64,000 bases of DNA from Variovorax sp. YR216 (GTDB lineage: Bacteria > Pseudomonadota > Gammaproteobacteria > Burkholderiales > Burkholderiaceae_C): positions 62,001-126,000 of the forward strand of contig NZ_FNRO01000016.1 of NCBI RefSeq assembly GCF_900107745.1, given 5' to 3'. The notes beneath the pieces were generated by a model, which saw only the letters and a program-made list of their open reading frames with translations, did no database searches and was not told the DNA's origin. This document shows positions 16,847-29,606 of the stretch, one piece after another. Both the position numbers and the translations under genes were made by a program. Each line of letters begins with the position of its first letter. The stretch's first letter is position 1.

Positions 16847-17644
16847 ATGGCGCTCACACTTGCCTTCGAGGCGCTGGGGTCGGGGCCGCCAGTGGTGATC
16901 CTGCACGGCCTGTTCGGCGCGGGACGCAACTGGCTGCAGATCGCGCAGGCGCTAGCCGCAGACCGATATCGGATCTATCTGCCCGACGCCCGCAATCACG
17001 GCGCCTCGCCGTGGGCCGAGTCCATGTCGTACGCGGAGATGGCGGGCGACGTGCTGGCGCTGATTGAGCGCGAGCAGCTGCACCGGCCCTGCGTGATCGG
17101 CCACAGCATGGGCGGCAAGACGGCGATGGCCCTGGCGCTCTCGCGTCCGCACGCCATCGGCGGCATCGCCGTCGTCGACATCGCGCCAGAGAGTTACACC
17201 GGCCAGTTCTCCTCGTACGTGTCTGCCATGCGCGGCTTCGACATGGCCGGTGCGGCCGGACGCCGCGAGATCCGCCAGGCACTGGCCGACCGCCTCGGTG
17301 CCGCGACCCCGGTGGACATCCTTCGGAAGAACCTTCGGCGGCAGGACGATCGCTTCGACTGGCGGCTCAACCTGCTCGCCACCGGGCTGTGCATGACCGA
17401 GCTCTGCGACTTTCCGGAAGTGCTGCGCACTACTTGCTACGCCGGCCCGGCGCTCTTCATCCACGGCGCGGAATCCGACTACGTGCCGCCTTCGTCGCTC
17501 GCCGGCATCCGCGCGCTGTTCCCGCACGCGCAGACCGAGCGCGTCGCCGATGCCGGCCACTGGGTGCATGCCGACCAGCCCGAGGCGCTCCTGTGCAGCC
17601 TGCGCGAGTGGCTGGCCGAGGCCCGCGCCGCAATCCCTTTTTGA
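16847..17644 (+). CDS. Alpha/beta hydrolase, YbfF-like esterase
   Basis: A 265-aa soluble alpha/beta hydrolase. The triad is S87 in VIGHSMGGKT, D211 in HGAESDYVPP and H238 in DAGHWVHADQP; the HGLFGAGRNW oxyanion segment follows strand 3. This pattern fits the YbfF/ABHD11 branch of esterases. It lies in a tight co-oriented run with maeB 18 bases downstream. The substrate and its link to dicarboxylate use are not clear from sequence. Translation probably starts at ATG 16847; a longer frame upstream is a shadow of the small ORF. Confidence 0.85.
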   Translation: MALTLAFEALGSGPPVVILHGLFGAGRNWLQIAQALAADRYRIYLPDARNHGASPWAESMSYAEMAGDVLALIEREQLHRPCVIGHSMGGKTAMALALSRPHAIGGIAVVDIAPESYTGQFSSYVSAMRGFDMAGAAGRREIRQALADRLGAATPVDILRKNLRRQDDRFDWRLNLLATGLCMTELCDFPEVLRTTCYAGPALFIHGAESDYVPPSSLAGIRALFPHAQTERVADAGHWVHADQPEALLCSLREWLAEARAAIPF

Positions 17645-17662
17645 CATCTACACGGAGACCCC

Positions 17663-19972
<2,310 letters not shown>

Positions 19973-19991
19973 AAACTTCCAGGAGACCCCC

Positions 19992-21335
19992 ATGGACCAC
20001 CAACCCGTACCCAAGCCTTTCTACAAGTCCCTGTACTTCCAGGTCATCACCGCGATCGTCATCGGCGTCCTGCTGGGCCACTTCTACCCACAGACCGGCG
20101 CGGCGATGAAGCCGCTGGGCGACGGCTTCATCAAGCTGATCAAGATGATCATCGCGCCCATCATCTTCTGCACCGTGGTGGTGGGCATCGCCGGCATGGA
20201 GGACATGAAGAAGGTCGGCAAGACCGGCGGCCTGGCGCTGCTGTACTTCGAGATCGTCAGCAGCATCGCGCTCGTGGTGGGGCTGGTCATCATCAACATC
20301 GTGCGACCCGGCGCCGGGATGAACGTCGACGTGAGCCAGCTCGACACCAAGGCGATCGCCGCCTACACGGCGCCCGGGCAGATGCAGGGCACCGTCGACT
20401 TCCTGATGAACGTGATCCCGAGCACGGTGGTCGACGCGTTCGCCAAGGGCGAGATCCTGCAGGTGCTGCTGTTCGCCGTGATGTTCGGCTTCGCGCTGCA
20501 CAAGTTCGGCGGCCGCGGCACGCTGGTCTTCGACTTCATCGAGAAGTTCTCCCACGTGCTGTTCGTCATCGTCGGCTACATCATGAAAGTGGCACCGATC
20601 GGCGCATTCGGGGCCATGGCGTTCACCATCGGCAAGTACGGCGTCGGCTCCCTGCTGCAACTGGGCCAGCTCATGGCGACCTTCTACGCCACCTGCCTGC
20701 TCTTCATCTTCGTCGTCCTCGGCGCCATCGCGCGGGCGCATGGCTTCAGCATCTGGAAGTTCATCAAGTACATCAAGGAAGAACTGCTGATCGTGCTGGG
20801 CACCTCTTCGAGCGAATCGGTGTTGCCGCGCATGATGGCCAAGCTCGAGAACCTGGGCGCGAGGAAGTCGGTGGTCGGCCTCGTGATCCCGACCGGCTAT
20901 TCCTTCAACCTCGACGGCACCTCGATCTACCTGACCATGGCGGCCGTGTTCATCGCGCAGGCCACCAACACCGACATGACGCTGATGCAGCAGATCACGC
21001 TGCTTCTCGTGCTGCTGCTCACGTCCAAGGGCGCGGCCGGCGTGACCGGCAGCGGCTTCATCGTGCTGGCGGCCACCCTGTCGGCCGTGGGCCACGTGCC
21101 GGTGGCCGGTCTGGCACTGATCCTGGGCATCGACCGCTTCATGTCGGAAGCCCGCGCCTTGACCAACCTGATCGGCAACGGCGTCGCCACGGTCGTGGTC
21201 GCCAAATGGACCCACGACCTGGACACGGTGCGGATGAAGCAGGTCCTGGACAACGAGTCGCCTGTTGCGGCCGACGCACCCGAGGCCGTGCTGGACCAGG
21301 TCGACACGCACATGCCGGTGGCCCAACTGCGCTGA
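19992..21335 (+). CDS. dctA: C4-dicarboxylate:cation symporter DctA
   Basis: A 447-aa DAACS-family transporter for succinate, fumarate and malate. It has around eight membrane spans plus the re-entrant serine-rich loop (LGTSSSESVLPRMMAKLENL) and the NLDGTSIYLTMAAVFIAQA segment that mark DctA. The start is ATG 19992 with AGGAGA upstream, 19 bases after maeB. Transport of C4 acids is coupled to cations. Control by the DctBD pair at the end of the same run is expected. Confidence 0.94.
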   Translation: MDHQPVPKPFYKSLYFQVITAIVIGVLLGHFYPQTGAAMKPLGDGFIKLIKMIIAPIIFCTVVVGIAGMEDMKKVGKTGGLALLYFEIVSSIALVVGLVIINIVRPGAGMNVDVSQLDTKAIAAYTAPGQMQGTVDFLMNVIPSTVVDAFAKGEILQVLLFAVMFGFALHKFGGRGTLVFDFIEKFSHVLFVIVGYIMKVAPIGAFGAMAFTIGKYGVGSLLQLGQLMATFYATCLLFIFVVLGAIARAHGFSIWKFIKYIKEELLIVLGTSSSESVLPRMMAKLENLGARKSVVGLVIPTGYSFNLDGTSIYLTMAAVFIAQATNTDMTLMQQITLLLVLLLTSKGAAGVTGSGFIVLAATLSAVGHVPVAGLALILGIDRFMSEARALTNLIGNGVATVVVAKWTHDLDTVRMKQVLDNESPVAADAPEAVLDQVDTHMPVAQLR

Positions 21336-21344
21336 GCCGGCCCC

Positions 21345-22706
21345 ATGCCTGCGAAGAGCGAAGCGCCGACCGCGGACGGCACCGCGCAGCGGCACCGCAT
21401 CGTCATCGTCGGCGGCGGTGCAGGCGGCCTGGAGCTGGCCACGCGCCTGGGCGACACGCTGGGCAAGCGCGGCCAGGTAGAGATCACGCTGATCGACAAG
21501 AACCGCACCCACGTCTGGAAGCCCAAGCTGCACGAGATCGCCGCCGGCAGCATGGACATGAGCGCGCACGAGGTCGACTATCTCGCGCAGGCGCACTGGC
21601 ACCGCTTCCGGTTCCGGCTCGGCGAGCTGACCGGCATCGACCGCGAGCGGCGCCAGGTGATCGTGGCGCCCTACCTGGACGACGAGGGCCGCCTGGTCAC
21701 ACCTGCGCGGTCCTTCGGCTACGACACGCTGGTCCTTGCCATCGGCAGCCTCAGCAACGACTTCGGGACGCGCGGCGTGCGCGAGCACGCCCTGCGGCTC
21801 GAATCGAAGGCGGACGCGCAGCGCTTTCACCGGCGCATGGTCAACGCCTGCATCCGGGCGCATGCGCAGGCCACGCCGCTGCGGCCCGAACAGTTGCACG
21901 TGGCGATCATTGGCGCGGGCGCCACGGGCGTGGAACTGGCGGCCGAACTGCATCGCACCACGCGTGAGGTGGTGGCCTACGGGCTGGACCGCGTGGATGC
22001 AGAGAAGGACATCCAGGTCAGCGTGATCGAGGCTGCCGACCGCGTGCTGCCCGCGCTGCCGCCGCGCATGTCGGCCGCCACCGAGGCACTGCTGCACGAG
22101 CTGGGCGTGGACGTGCTTACGTCCGCCAAGGTGGCCGAGGTGCTGCCCGACGGCGTGCGACTGGCCGACGGCCGCACGCTGCCCGCCGAGCTGGTGGTGT
22201 GGGCGGCCGGCGTGAAGGCCGCCGATTTCATGAAGGACATCGCCGGGCTCGAGACCAATCGAAGCAACCAGCTGGTTGTGCTGCCGACGCTGCAGACGAC
22301 GCGCGATGCCGACATCTTCGCCATCGGCGACTGCGCGGCCTGCGACTGGCCCGAGGCCAATGGCGGCAAGGGCGGGCTGGTGCCGCCGCGCGCGCAGGCG
22401 GCGCACCAGCAGGCCTCGCACATCGCGGCGCAGATACGTCGGCGCATCGAGGGCAGGGCGCTCAAGCCCTACCGCTACCGCGACTTCGGCTCACTGGTCT
22501 CGCTCGGCGAATTCAGCACGGTGGGCAACATGATGGGCGGCCTGATCGGTGGCAGCCTGATGATCGAAGGGCTGTTCGCCCGGCTGATGTATGTCTCGCT
22601 CTACAAGATGCACGAGCTGGCCCTGCACGGCGTCGCCAAGGTGTCGTTGGACACGATCGCCCGCCTCATCACGCGGCGCACCGAACCCCACGTCAAGCTG
22701 CATTGA
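21345..22706 (+). CDS. ndh: Type II NADH dehydrogenase (NDH-2)
   Basis: A 453-aa single-subunit flavoprotein that passes electrons from NADH to quinone without pumping protons. Two dinucleotide folds are seen: IVIVGGGAGGLELATRLG (FAD, about residues 19-36) and VAIIGAGATGVELAAEL (NADH, about 186-202). The DIFAIGDCAACDWPE motif contacts FAD, and the C-terminal region is amphipathic for membrane binding. Its place between dctA and dctB suggests extra NADH reoxidation capacity during rapid dicarboxylate oxidation. Confidence 0.9.
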   Translation: MPAKSEAPTADGTAQRHRIVIVGGGAGGLELATRLGDTLGKRGQVEITLIDKNRTHVWKPKLHEIAAGSMDMSAHEVDYLAQAHWHRFRFRLGELTGIDRERRQVIVAPYLDDEGRLVTPARSFGYDTLVLAIGSLSNDFGTRGVREHALRLESKADAQRFHRRMVNACIRAHAQATPLRPEQLHVAIIGAGATGVELAAELHRTTREVVAYGLDRVDAEKDIQVSVIEAADRVLPALPPRMSAATEALLHELGVDVLTSAKVAEVLPDGVRLADGRTLPAELVVWAAGVKAADFMKDIAGLETNRSNQLVVLPTLQTTRDADIFAIGDCAACDWPEANGGKGGLVPPRAQAAHQQASHIAAQIRRRIEGRALKPYRYRDFGSLVSLGEFSTVGNMMGGLIGGSLMIEGLFARLMYVSLYKMHELALHGVAKVSLDTIARLITRRTEPHVKLH

Positions 22707-22786
22707 GCCTCTCGACCGATGATCCCCGCGATCGCCATGGGGCAGCCACCGATGCGGTGCCCGCGGCCATGTGCAATAAGGCCCGG

Positions 22787-24607
22787 ATGACTTCACCGCA
22801 GCCGGTCCGACGCCTCGACCTGCCCGCGCAGACCCGGCGGCGCTGGCGTGGCGTGGCGCGCTGGTCAAGCGCGCTGGCGCTGGTGGCGCTGGCCGCGGCC
22901 GCCGGCCACTACCTGGCCATGCAGAACGGCCTGGCGCGCCTGCGCGAGGCCGCCGACCATCGGCTCGACATGCTGGCGACCGCGCTTGATGCCGACCTGG
23001 CCCGCTTCGAATACCTGCCGGCGCTGATGGAGATGACGCCGATCGTGCCGGCGCTGCTCGGTGCGCCGTCGGATGCGGGCCTGCGCGATGCGGTCAACCG
23101 CTACCTCGACGGCGTCAACGCCACGGCGGGCGCGGAGATGCTCTACGTGCTCGACGTCTCCGGGACGTCGCTTGCCGCGTCCGACTGGGACCGGCCCGGG
23201 ACGACCGTCGGCCAGGACCTGTCGTTCCGGCCCTACGTCATCGAAGCGCTGCAACAGGGCAAGGGCCGCTTCTACGGGGTGGGCATCACCAGCCGCAAGC
23301 CCGGCTACTACCTCTCGTACGCGCTGCGTCGCGACCGGGCCGCGCGCGGCGTGGTGGCCGTCAAGGTCAACCTGGAGGAATCGGAGCGCGGCTGGCGCAA
23401 GCTGCCGGGCGACGTCGCGCTGGTGGACGAGCGCGGCGTGGTGATCCTCGCCACGCGCGAGGACATGAAGTTCCGTCCGCTGTGGCCGCTCGATGCGGCG
23501 CAGCGCACCGAGGTGCAGCGCTCGCGGCCCTACGGGGAGGCGAGCCTGCAGCCGCTGCAGTGGCGGCTCAAGGAGGTCCTGGCGCGCAACGTGCAGGTGA
23601 TCTCGCTCGACGGCGTGGACCAGCTCGCCTCCACGCGCACGCTGCGCGGCGCGCCGTGGCAGCTCCTGGTGCTCGACCCGCTGGCGCCGGTGCGCGCGGG
23701 CGCGCGCTATGCGGCCATCACCGCGAGCCTGGCGATGGCGGTCCTGCTGCTGATCGCGGTGACGCTCCGGCAGCGACGTCGCGCGGTGCGGCAGAAGCTG
23801 GCCAGCCAGGCCGCGCTGCAGGCGGCACACGACTCCCTTGAATCCACGGTGGTCGCGCGTACCGCCGAACTGCGCGCGGCCCAGGGCGAGCTGGTGCATG
23901 CGGGCAAGATGGCGGCGCTCGGCCAGATCTCGGCCGGCGTCGTGCACGAGCTGAACCAGCCGCTCACGGCCATGCGCACCCTCTCGGAAAGCGCCGCCAT
24001 CCTGCTCGACAAGAGCCGCTTCGACGACGTGCGCGGCAACCTGCAGCGCATCCGCGGCATGGTCGATCGACTGGCGCGCCTGACCTCGCAGCTCAAGACC
24101 TTCGCCCACAGGAGCGAGCTTCCGTTGTCGCCCGTGGCGCTGTCGCAGGCGCTGGCCGATGCGCAGCTCATCGTGTCCGAGGCCGCGAGGAGCCACGGGA
24201 TCGTCATCCAGGTCGACGTGGCGCCTGCCGACCTGGCGGTCATGGCCGAGGAGGCTGCGCTGGGCAGCGTGCTCGTCAACCTGATGCGCAACGCCATCGA
24301 TGCCATGCAGGCTTCGCCGCGGCGCACCCTGCGGCTGGAAGCACGGCCACGGGCGGGCCGCGTGATCCTGCGCGTGAGCGACACCGGGCCGGGCATTCCG
24401 CCGGACATCCTGCCGCGCCTGTTCGAGCCCTTCGTCACCAGCAAGCCCGCCGGGACCGGGCTGGGCCTGGGCCTCGTGATCTCGGCACAATCGGTGCGGG
24501 CCATGGACGGCACGCTGACTGCCGCGAACCTGCCCGAGGGCGGTGCCTGCTTCGTCGTCGACCTGCCGGCCGCCATGCAAGGCGTTCCTGTTGCGCAAGA
24601 GGAGTGA
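22787..24607 (+). CDS. dctB: DctB-type sensor histidine kinase
   Basis: A 606-aa membrane kinase. TM1 (about 25-45) and TM2 (about 305-325) flank a periplasmic double-PAS-like sensor with the DctB hallmark GRFYGVGITSRKPGYYLSYA. A coiled linker leads to the H-box GVVHELNQPLTAMR and the ATPase (N-box LMRNAIDAM, G boxes DTGPGIPP and GTGLGLGL). ATG 22787 is preferred because AAGG lies seven bases upstream; ATG 22769 in the same frame is possible. It should sense C4 dicarboxylates and phosphorylate the DctD protein encoded next. Confidence 0.9.
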   Translation: MTSPQPVRRLDLPAQTRRRWRGVARWSSALALVALAAAAGHYLAMQNGLARLREAADHRLDMLATALDADLARFEYLPALMEMTPIVPALLGAPSDAGLRDAVNRYLDGVNATAGAEMLYVLDVSGTSLAASDWDRPGTTVGQDLSFRPYVIEALQQGKGRFYGVGITSRKPGYYLSYALRRDRAARGVVAVKVNLEESERGWRKLPGDVALVDERGVVILATREDMKFRPLWPLDAAQRTEVQRSRPYGEASLQPLQWRLKEVLARNVQVISLDGVDQLASTRTLRGAPWQLLVLDPLAPVRAGARYAAITASLAMAVLLLIAVTLRQRRRAVRQKLASQAALQAAHDSLESTVVARTAELRAAQGELVHAGKMAALGQISAGVVHELNQPLTAMRTLSESAAILLDKSRFDDVRGNLQRIRGMVDRLARLTSQLKTFAHRSELPLSPVALSQALADAQLIVSEAARSHGIVIQVDVAPADLAVMAEEAALGSVLVNLMRNAIDAMQASPRRTLRLEARPRAGRVILRVSDTGPGIPPDILPRLFEPFVTSKPAGTGLGLGLVISAQSVRAMDGTLTAANLPEGGACFVVDLPAAMQGVPVAQEE

Positions 24608-24614
24608 TCCGCAA

Positions 24615-25982
<1,368 letters not shown>

Positions 25983-26044
25983 AAGGGACTGCCGCCGAGC
26001 AGCCCGTCCCCAACTGGGCGCTCAGCCCGGAATCGTCCCCGGCA

Positions 26045-26087
26045 GCAGGTGTCGGTTTCCCCTCAATCTGTCACTTCCGCTCTTTCA
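26045..26087 (+). repeat. Left copy of a 43-bp inverted repeat (transposon end)
   Basis: Begins GCAGGTGTCGGTTTCCC and matches the minus strand at 37118-37076 in 40 of 43 positions. A second shared word, TTTCAATTGGCAC, lies at 26197-26209 and recurs at 37080-37068 on the minus strand, like sub-terminal transposase sites. A tniB remnant follows inside. No matching target duplication was found outside the pair. Confidence 0.7.
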
Positions 26088-26389
26088 TTCTGTCAGTGCC
26101 AGTTGAGGAGCGTGCTCTACCTACGGGGCATTGGTCGTGAGCATCTGCTCACTGACCCGGGTGGAGCGGAGTCCGGAATCAAGGCGGGTTTGGGCCTTTC
26201 AATTGGCACAACCTTGCATTTGACCGCTTCAATCTGTTACCAGGTTCGGACTCACCTGCGAGTCGATGGAGATGGGTCAGTTCCTGGCGCTTGCTGACGT
26301 TGTTGCCGTTGCCGCCAACCGGCTGGTGGCAATCGTTCGTGTTGAATCCGATGGCAGCGTCGTCGGTCGTGAGCTTCGGTCGCCTCCTG

Positions 26390-26614
26390 CCGCTGCTTCG
26401 GCCATCACCGTTCGGCGACAAGGAGATGATTCAGAAACTGATGGCGTTCAGCGGAGGACTCACCGGGAGGATCACGACCCTACTGGCTCAGGCGGCCGAG
26501 TTGGCGTTCCGAGAGAAGATCGAATCCATCAGCCTGGAGCTGCTCGAGCGCGCGGCCGGGGCAGGGGTCTTCAAACTGCCCGTAGAAGAAGAGCCCGATG
26601 AAGCCAATGCGTGA
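26390..26614 (+). pseudogene. tniB: TniB C-terminal fragment
   Basis: The frame encodes EMIQKLMAFSGGLTGRITTL, then LAQAAELAFREKIESISLEL and GVFKLPV. This resembles the C-terminal lid of TniB, the AAA+ transposition helper of Tn5053-type elements. The ATPase core and tniA are missing, so the left end has been joined to the tail of tniB by deletion. The bases after the stop, GTGAGTGAATTGGC, could be the first codons of tniQ, cut off by the next gene. Confidence 0.6.
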
Positions 26615-26651
26615 GTGAATTGGCTAGCCCAAACCCCGTCGGCGGCAACAC

Positions 26652-27002
26652 CTATGCGGCGACGATACGGAACTCGGTGGCCTTGGCGACGGGACGCACG
26701 ATGTTGCGCTCGCGCTTGAGATCGACGATGCCGTAGTTGGACATGGTCTTGAGCGTACGCGACAAGTTGCCCGGCTTACGCCCCGTGGCTTGGGCCAGCG
26801 CCGAGATCGATTCGGGTGCCGTCTCGGCGATGACATGCAGCAAGGCACGGTTGTCGTCGCTCAACACTTCGGCCAACGACTTCATCGAGGTGAACCAGAT
26901 CTTCGGCTCGCTCGACTTGGGCTTGTAGTCGCCGCGTGCGATGGCCAGCACGCGCTGACGAATCTTCTCTTGGGGCATGATGCCGATCACGATGAATTTC
27001 AT
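26652..27002 (-). CDS. Winged-helix antitoxin partner of TumE-like toxin
   Basis: A 116-aa DNA-binding protein with a winged helix (ISALAQATGRKPGNLSRTLK, then TMSNYGIVDLKRE). It follows and overlaps (ATGA) the TumE-like gene, the normal TumE-TumA order. The C-terminal segment RPVAKATEFRI is typical of this HVO_A0114-like family. The start at 27002 is set by the overlap; a longer frame upstream is a shadow of the toxin. Confidence 0.75.
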   Translation of the reverse strand: MKFIVIGIMPQEKIRQRVLAIARGDYKPKSSEPKIWFTSMKSLAEVLSDDNRALLHVIAETAPESISALAQATGRKPGNLSRTLKTMSNYGIVDLKRERNIVRPVAKATEFRIVAA

Positions 27003-27364
27003 GGCTTGCTTACCTCCTGCAGGACGCGATCCACGTCCGCGAAAAAGTCTTCCAACAACTGCTGCGCGTCCTTGAATTCGTAAGGCACACCCTTGTCCGA
27101 GACATGCCGGTGCTTGTGGTCGAACGCCAAGATTCGACCCGCGTACTTGAACTTCTTGGGTGGCTTGACGGCATGGGCATTGTCGTAACCCAAGATGCGG
27201 TTGCCCTACGGTTCGTGCAGCGTGAGCGAGTACCGGATGCCGTGAGGAATCTGCTTGGACACCTCGACGCGCCATGCCTCCAGCTTGATCCAGTAGCCGC
27301 TCCCTTGATCGAGGACCGATTCATGGAGGTCAAGCAGCGTGTCGATGGCGGCATCGCGTTTCAT
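26999..27364 (-). pseudogene. TumE-like toxin with an in-frame amber stop
   Basis: From ATG 27364 the frame reads MKRDAAIDTLLDLHESVLDQ and on to HGIRYSLTLHEP. It then meets TAG (complement of 27206-27208) and continues without frameshift as GNRILGYDNAHAVKPPKKFK to the ATGA junction with the antitoxin. Only this one codon breaks an otherwise full 121-aa toxin; a Tyr codon is the simplest ancestor. The toxin is probably inactivated while the antitoxin remains intact. A re-initiated C-terminal 64-aa piece is possible but unlikely to be toxic. Confidence 0.75.
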
Positions 27365-27373
27365 GTCTAACTA

Positions 27374-27388
27374 TATCATCAGATGATA
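27374..27388 (-). promoter_or_regulatory. Operator of the TumE-type module
   Basis: A perfect palindrome with 7-bp arms, TATCATC-A-GATGATA, lies ten bases upstream of the toxin start codon, where the winged-helix antitoxin would be expected to autoregulate. Confidence 0.55.
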
Positions 27389-27418
27389 CTATGTGCCAGG
27401 TTGGCCGTTCGGGTGCCA

Positions 27419-27544
27419 GACCACGGTCTCCGGCAGCGCCGTCCCGCCGTCGTGCGATCGTGCGATCGTGCGATCGCAGGCGACCACGGTCTCCGGCAGC
27501 GCCGTCCCGCCGTCGTGCGATCGTGCGATCGTGCGATCGCAGGC
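27419..27544 (+). repeat. 63-bp tandem repeat, two copies, with nested 8-bp repeats
   Basis: Two identical 63-bp units sit head to tail (27419-27481, 27482-27544). Each ends with three copies of TGCGATCG. The unit length is a multiple of three but no convincing gene runs through it. No spacers are present, so it is not a CRISPR. Confidence 0.85.
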
Positions 27545-27917
27545 GAAGCGGATGGTGATGTGGCGCCATCTGTTCAGGGCTAGCCGGCGGATCTCAATCG
27601 CCTGTCGCAGGCACTGGCTTGGCCGCTGGTAACCACGCGGCGGCTAGGCCCTTGTCACCATGCCGGCTCCGTACTTGGATGAAGGTCTGTAGATCTCTTC
27701 ATAGGATGTCGTACTGGCGAGGAGTCAGATATAGCCTTTGCCCGGGTTCGAGAGGGCAAGTCAAGCCCCCTCACATGCGCAGGCGCCCTGATCCTCACTT
27801 GGTTCATTAGGGTGTTCCAGATGGAAGCCCGTTGTCGAGCGTGCTGTACTGACGTGCTGCGGCAACTCGACGATCTTTCGCATGGACCCAACGACGAGAC
27901 ATTCGCGCCTCTACCGA
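27545..27917 (+). other. Gene-free leader before the citrate module
   Basis: No supported ORF in these 373 bases. They lie between the tandem repeat and the signal peptide of the binding protein and probably hold its promoter. I could not identify a clear -35/-10 pair. Confidence 0.4.
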
Positions 27918-28925
27918 ATGCGAGTTCGATCCTCGGCCAAGCTGCTGTTGGTGGCAAGCGCATGGCTAATCGCCTGTTGTCTCCCAGAGCAAGCCGGCGC
28001 GGAAGTCCTGCGCCTGGTCGTCGGAGGAATCGACAAGCAGATCTACCTGCCCGCAGTCCTGGCACAGCGCCTCGGCTATTTCTCCGAGCAAGGCCTGGAG
28101 GTGGAATTGCAGAACGACACCTCAGGTGTGCGCGCTGAGGACAAGCTCCTCGCAGGCGCCGTGCAGGGCGTAGTGGGTTTCTACGACCACACGATTGTGC
28201 TGCAGGCCAAGGGCAAGTTCGTCCGCTCGGTCGTTCAGTTCAGCCGCGCGCCGGGAGAGGCCCTCGTCAGCAGTTCGAAGCTCCCGCCGCTCGGTTCCCC
28301 AGCAGCCCTCGCCGGCCGCACCTTGGGAGTGGCAGGACTCGGCTCGTCGACGCAACTGTTGACGCAGTACTTTGGCCTCATCAACGGCGTCAAGATCAGC
28401 CAGATGAATTTCATCACCTTCGAATCGTCATCGGCCTTTGTCGAGGGGATGAGGCACGGCCGCATCGATGCAGGCATGACCACGGAGCCCGCCATCTCGA
28501 GCCTGGTCGCGGCAGGGCAGGCGCACCTGATGATCGACCTGCGCACACCCGCGTCGTCGGTCGCCGCGATCGGTGGCAACTATCCCGGCGCCTGTCTGTA
28601 CCTGTCCGCGCTGTGGATCGACACGCATCGCGACCAGACGCAACGCCTCGTCAATGCGTTCGTGAAGGCCCTGCGGTACATCGACGCGCATTCCGCAGAG
28701 GAGATCGCCGCCTTGCTGCCGGCCAGTGTTGTCGGCGCTGACCGGAAGATCTACGTCTCGGCGCTGGCAGCCAGCAAGTCGATGTTCATTTCGGACGGAG
28801 TCATGCCGCCGGACGGTCCGCCGACGGTGCTCAAGGTGCTGAATGTGACGAGCCAGTCGGTGCGCGGGAAGGCGGTCGACCTGGCACGCACCTATACCAA
28901 CGACTACGTCACCGGTGTGCGCTGA
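27918..28925 (+). CDS. Periplasmic substrate-binding protein, NitT/TauT-like
   Basis: A 335-aa exported protein. The signal peptide MRVRSSAKLLLVASAWLIAC runs into CLPEQAGA, then the mature part LRLVVGGIDKQIYLPAVLAQ typical of NMT1/SsuA-like binding proteins. No permease or ATPase accompanies it; the two-component genes start 9 bases later. It may therefore present its ligand to the sensor kinase rather than to a transporter. ATG 27918 is chosen because it opens the signal peptide; an earlier in-frame ATG adds 12 polar residues. Confidence 0.8.
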   Translation: MRVRSSAKLLLVASAWLIACCLPEQAGAEVLRLVVGGIDKQIYLPAVLAQRLGYFSEQGLEVELQNDTSGVRAEDKLLAGAVQGVVGFYDHTIVLQAKGKFVRSVVQFSRAPGEALVSSSKLPPLGSPAALAGRTLGVAGLGSSTQLLTQYFGLINGVKISQMNFITFESSSAFVEGMRHGRIDAGMTTEPAISSLVAAGQAHLMIDLRTPASSVAAIGGNYPGACLYLSALWIDTHRDQTQRLVNAFVKALRYIDAHSAEEIAALLPASVVGADRKIYVSALAASKSMFISDGVMPPDGPPTVLKVLNVTSQSVRGKAVDLARTYTNDYVTGVR

Positions 28926-28934
28926 GGAGGGGTC

Positions 28935-29606
28935 ATGCGAATCCTTTTCGTGGAAGACAACAAGTCGCTCGGCGAATGGCTCGCGCGCACCTTGCGCAAG
29001 GCCCAGTACATCGTGGACTGGATCGACAACGGGGCCGCGGCCGACGGCATCCTGCGCACCGAGACCTACGATCTCGTGATCCTCGACCTGGCGTTGCCAG
29101 AACTCGACGGCGCCGAGGTGTTGCGCCGGCTGCGCGCACGTGGCGACCGCACGCCCGTGCTCGTCCTGACGGCCGACAACCGGCTCCAGAGCCGCGTCGC
29201 CGAGCTGGACAGCGGCGCCGACGACTACGTGGCCAAGCCTTTCGACGTGGAGGAACTCGAAGCGCGCATACGCGTGCTGCTGCGCCGCTCGTCGAAGCTG
29301 GCGAATCCGCTGGTCACCTGCGGCGACCTCGTGCTGGACACCAATACCCGCAACTTCGCGCTGGCCGGCAAGCCCCTTTCGCTCACGCCACGTGAGCGCG
29401 CCGTGCTCGAAGTGCTGGCCATGAAGATGAGCACCACCGTGGCCAAGGCGGCACTCGCGCAGAGCCTGTTCTCGATGGACGAAGAGATCTCCGGCGACGC
29501 CATCGAGATCTACGTACACCGTCTGCGAAAGAAGCTCGAGTCGAGCAACGCGACGATCGTCACGCTGCGGGGCCTCGGCTACATGCTCGCGCCGCGCAGC
29601 CGATGA
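28935..29606 (+). CDS. tctD: OmpR-family response regulator, TctD-like
   Basis: A 223-aa regulator with a receiver domain (phospho-acceptor D51 in LVILDLALPELDG, K in VAKPFDVEE) and a C-terminal winged helix ending IYVHRLRKKLESSNATIVTL, then RGLGYML. An AGGAGGGG site precedes ATG 28935. It overlaps the sensor gene by four bases. TctD-type regulators control tricarboxylate uptake, which fits the citrate genes downstream. Confidence 0.85.
   Translation: MRILFVEDNKSLGEWLARTLRKAQYIVDWIDNGAAADGILRTETYDLVILDLALPELDGAEVLRRLRARGDRTPVLVLTADNRLQSRVAELDSGADDYVAKPFDVEELEARIRVLLRRSSKLANPLVTCGDLVLDTNTRNFALAGKPLSLTPRERAVLEVLAMKMSTTVAKAALAQSLFSMDEEISGDAIEIYVHRLRKKLESSNATIVTLRGLGYMLAPRSR

Noticed and set aside
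27419..27544. Possible CRISPR array
   Set aside because: Only two identical units in direct contact with no spacers; a simple tandem repeat.
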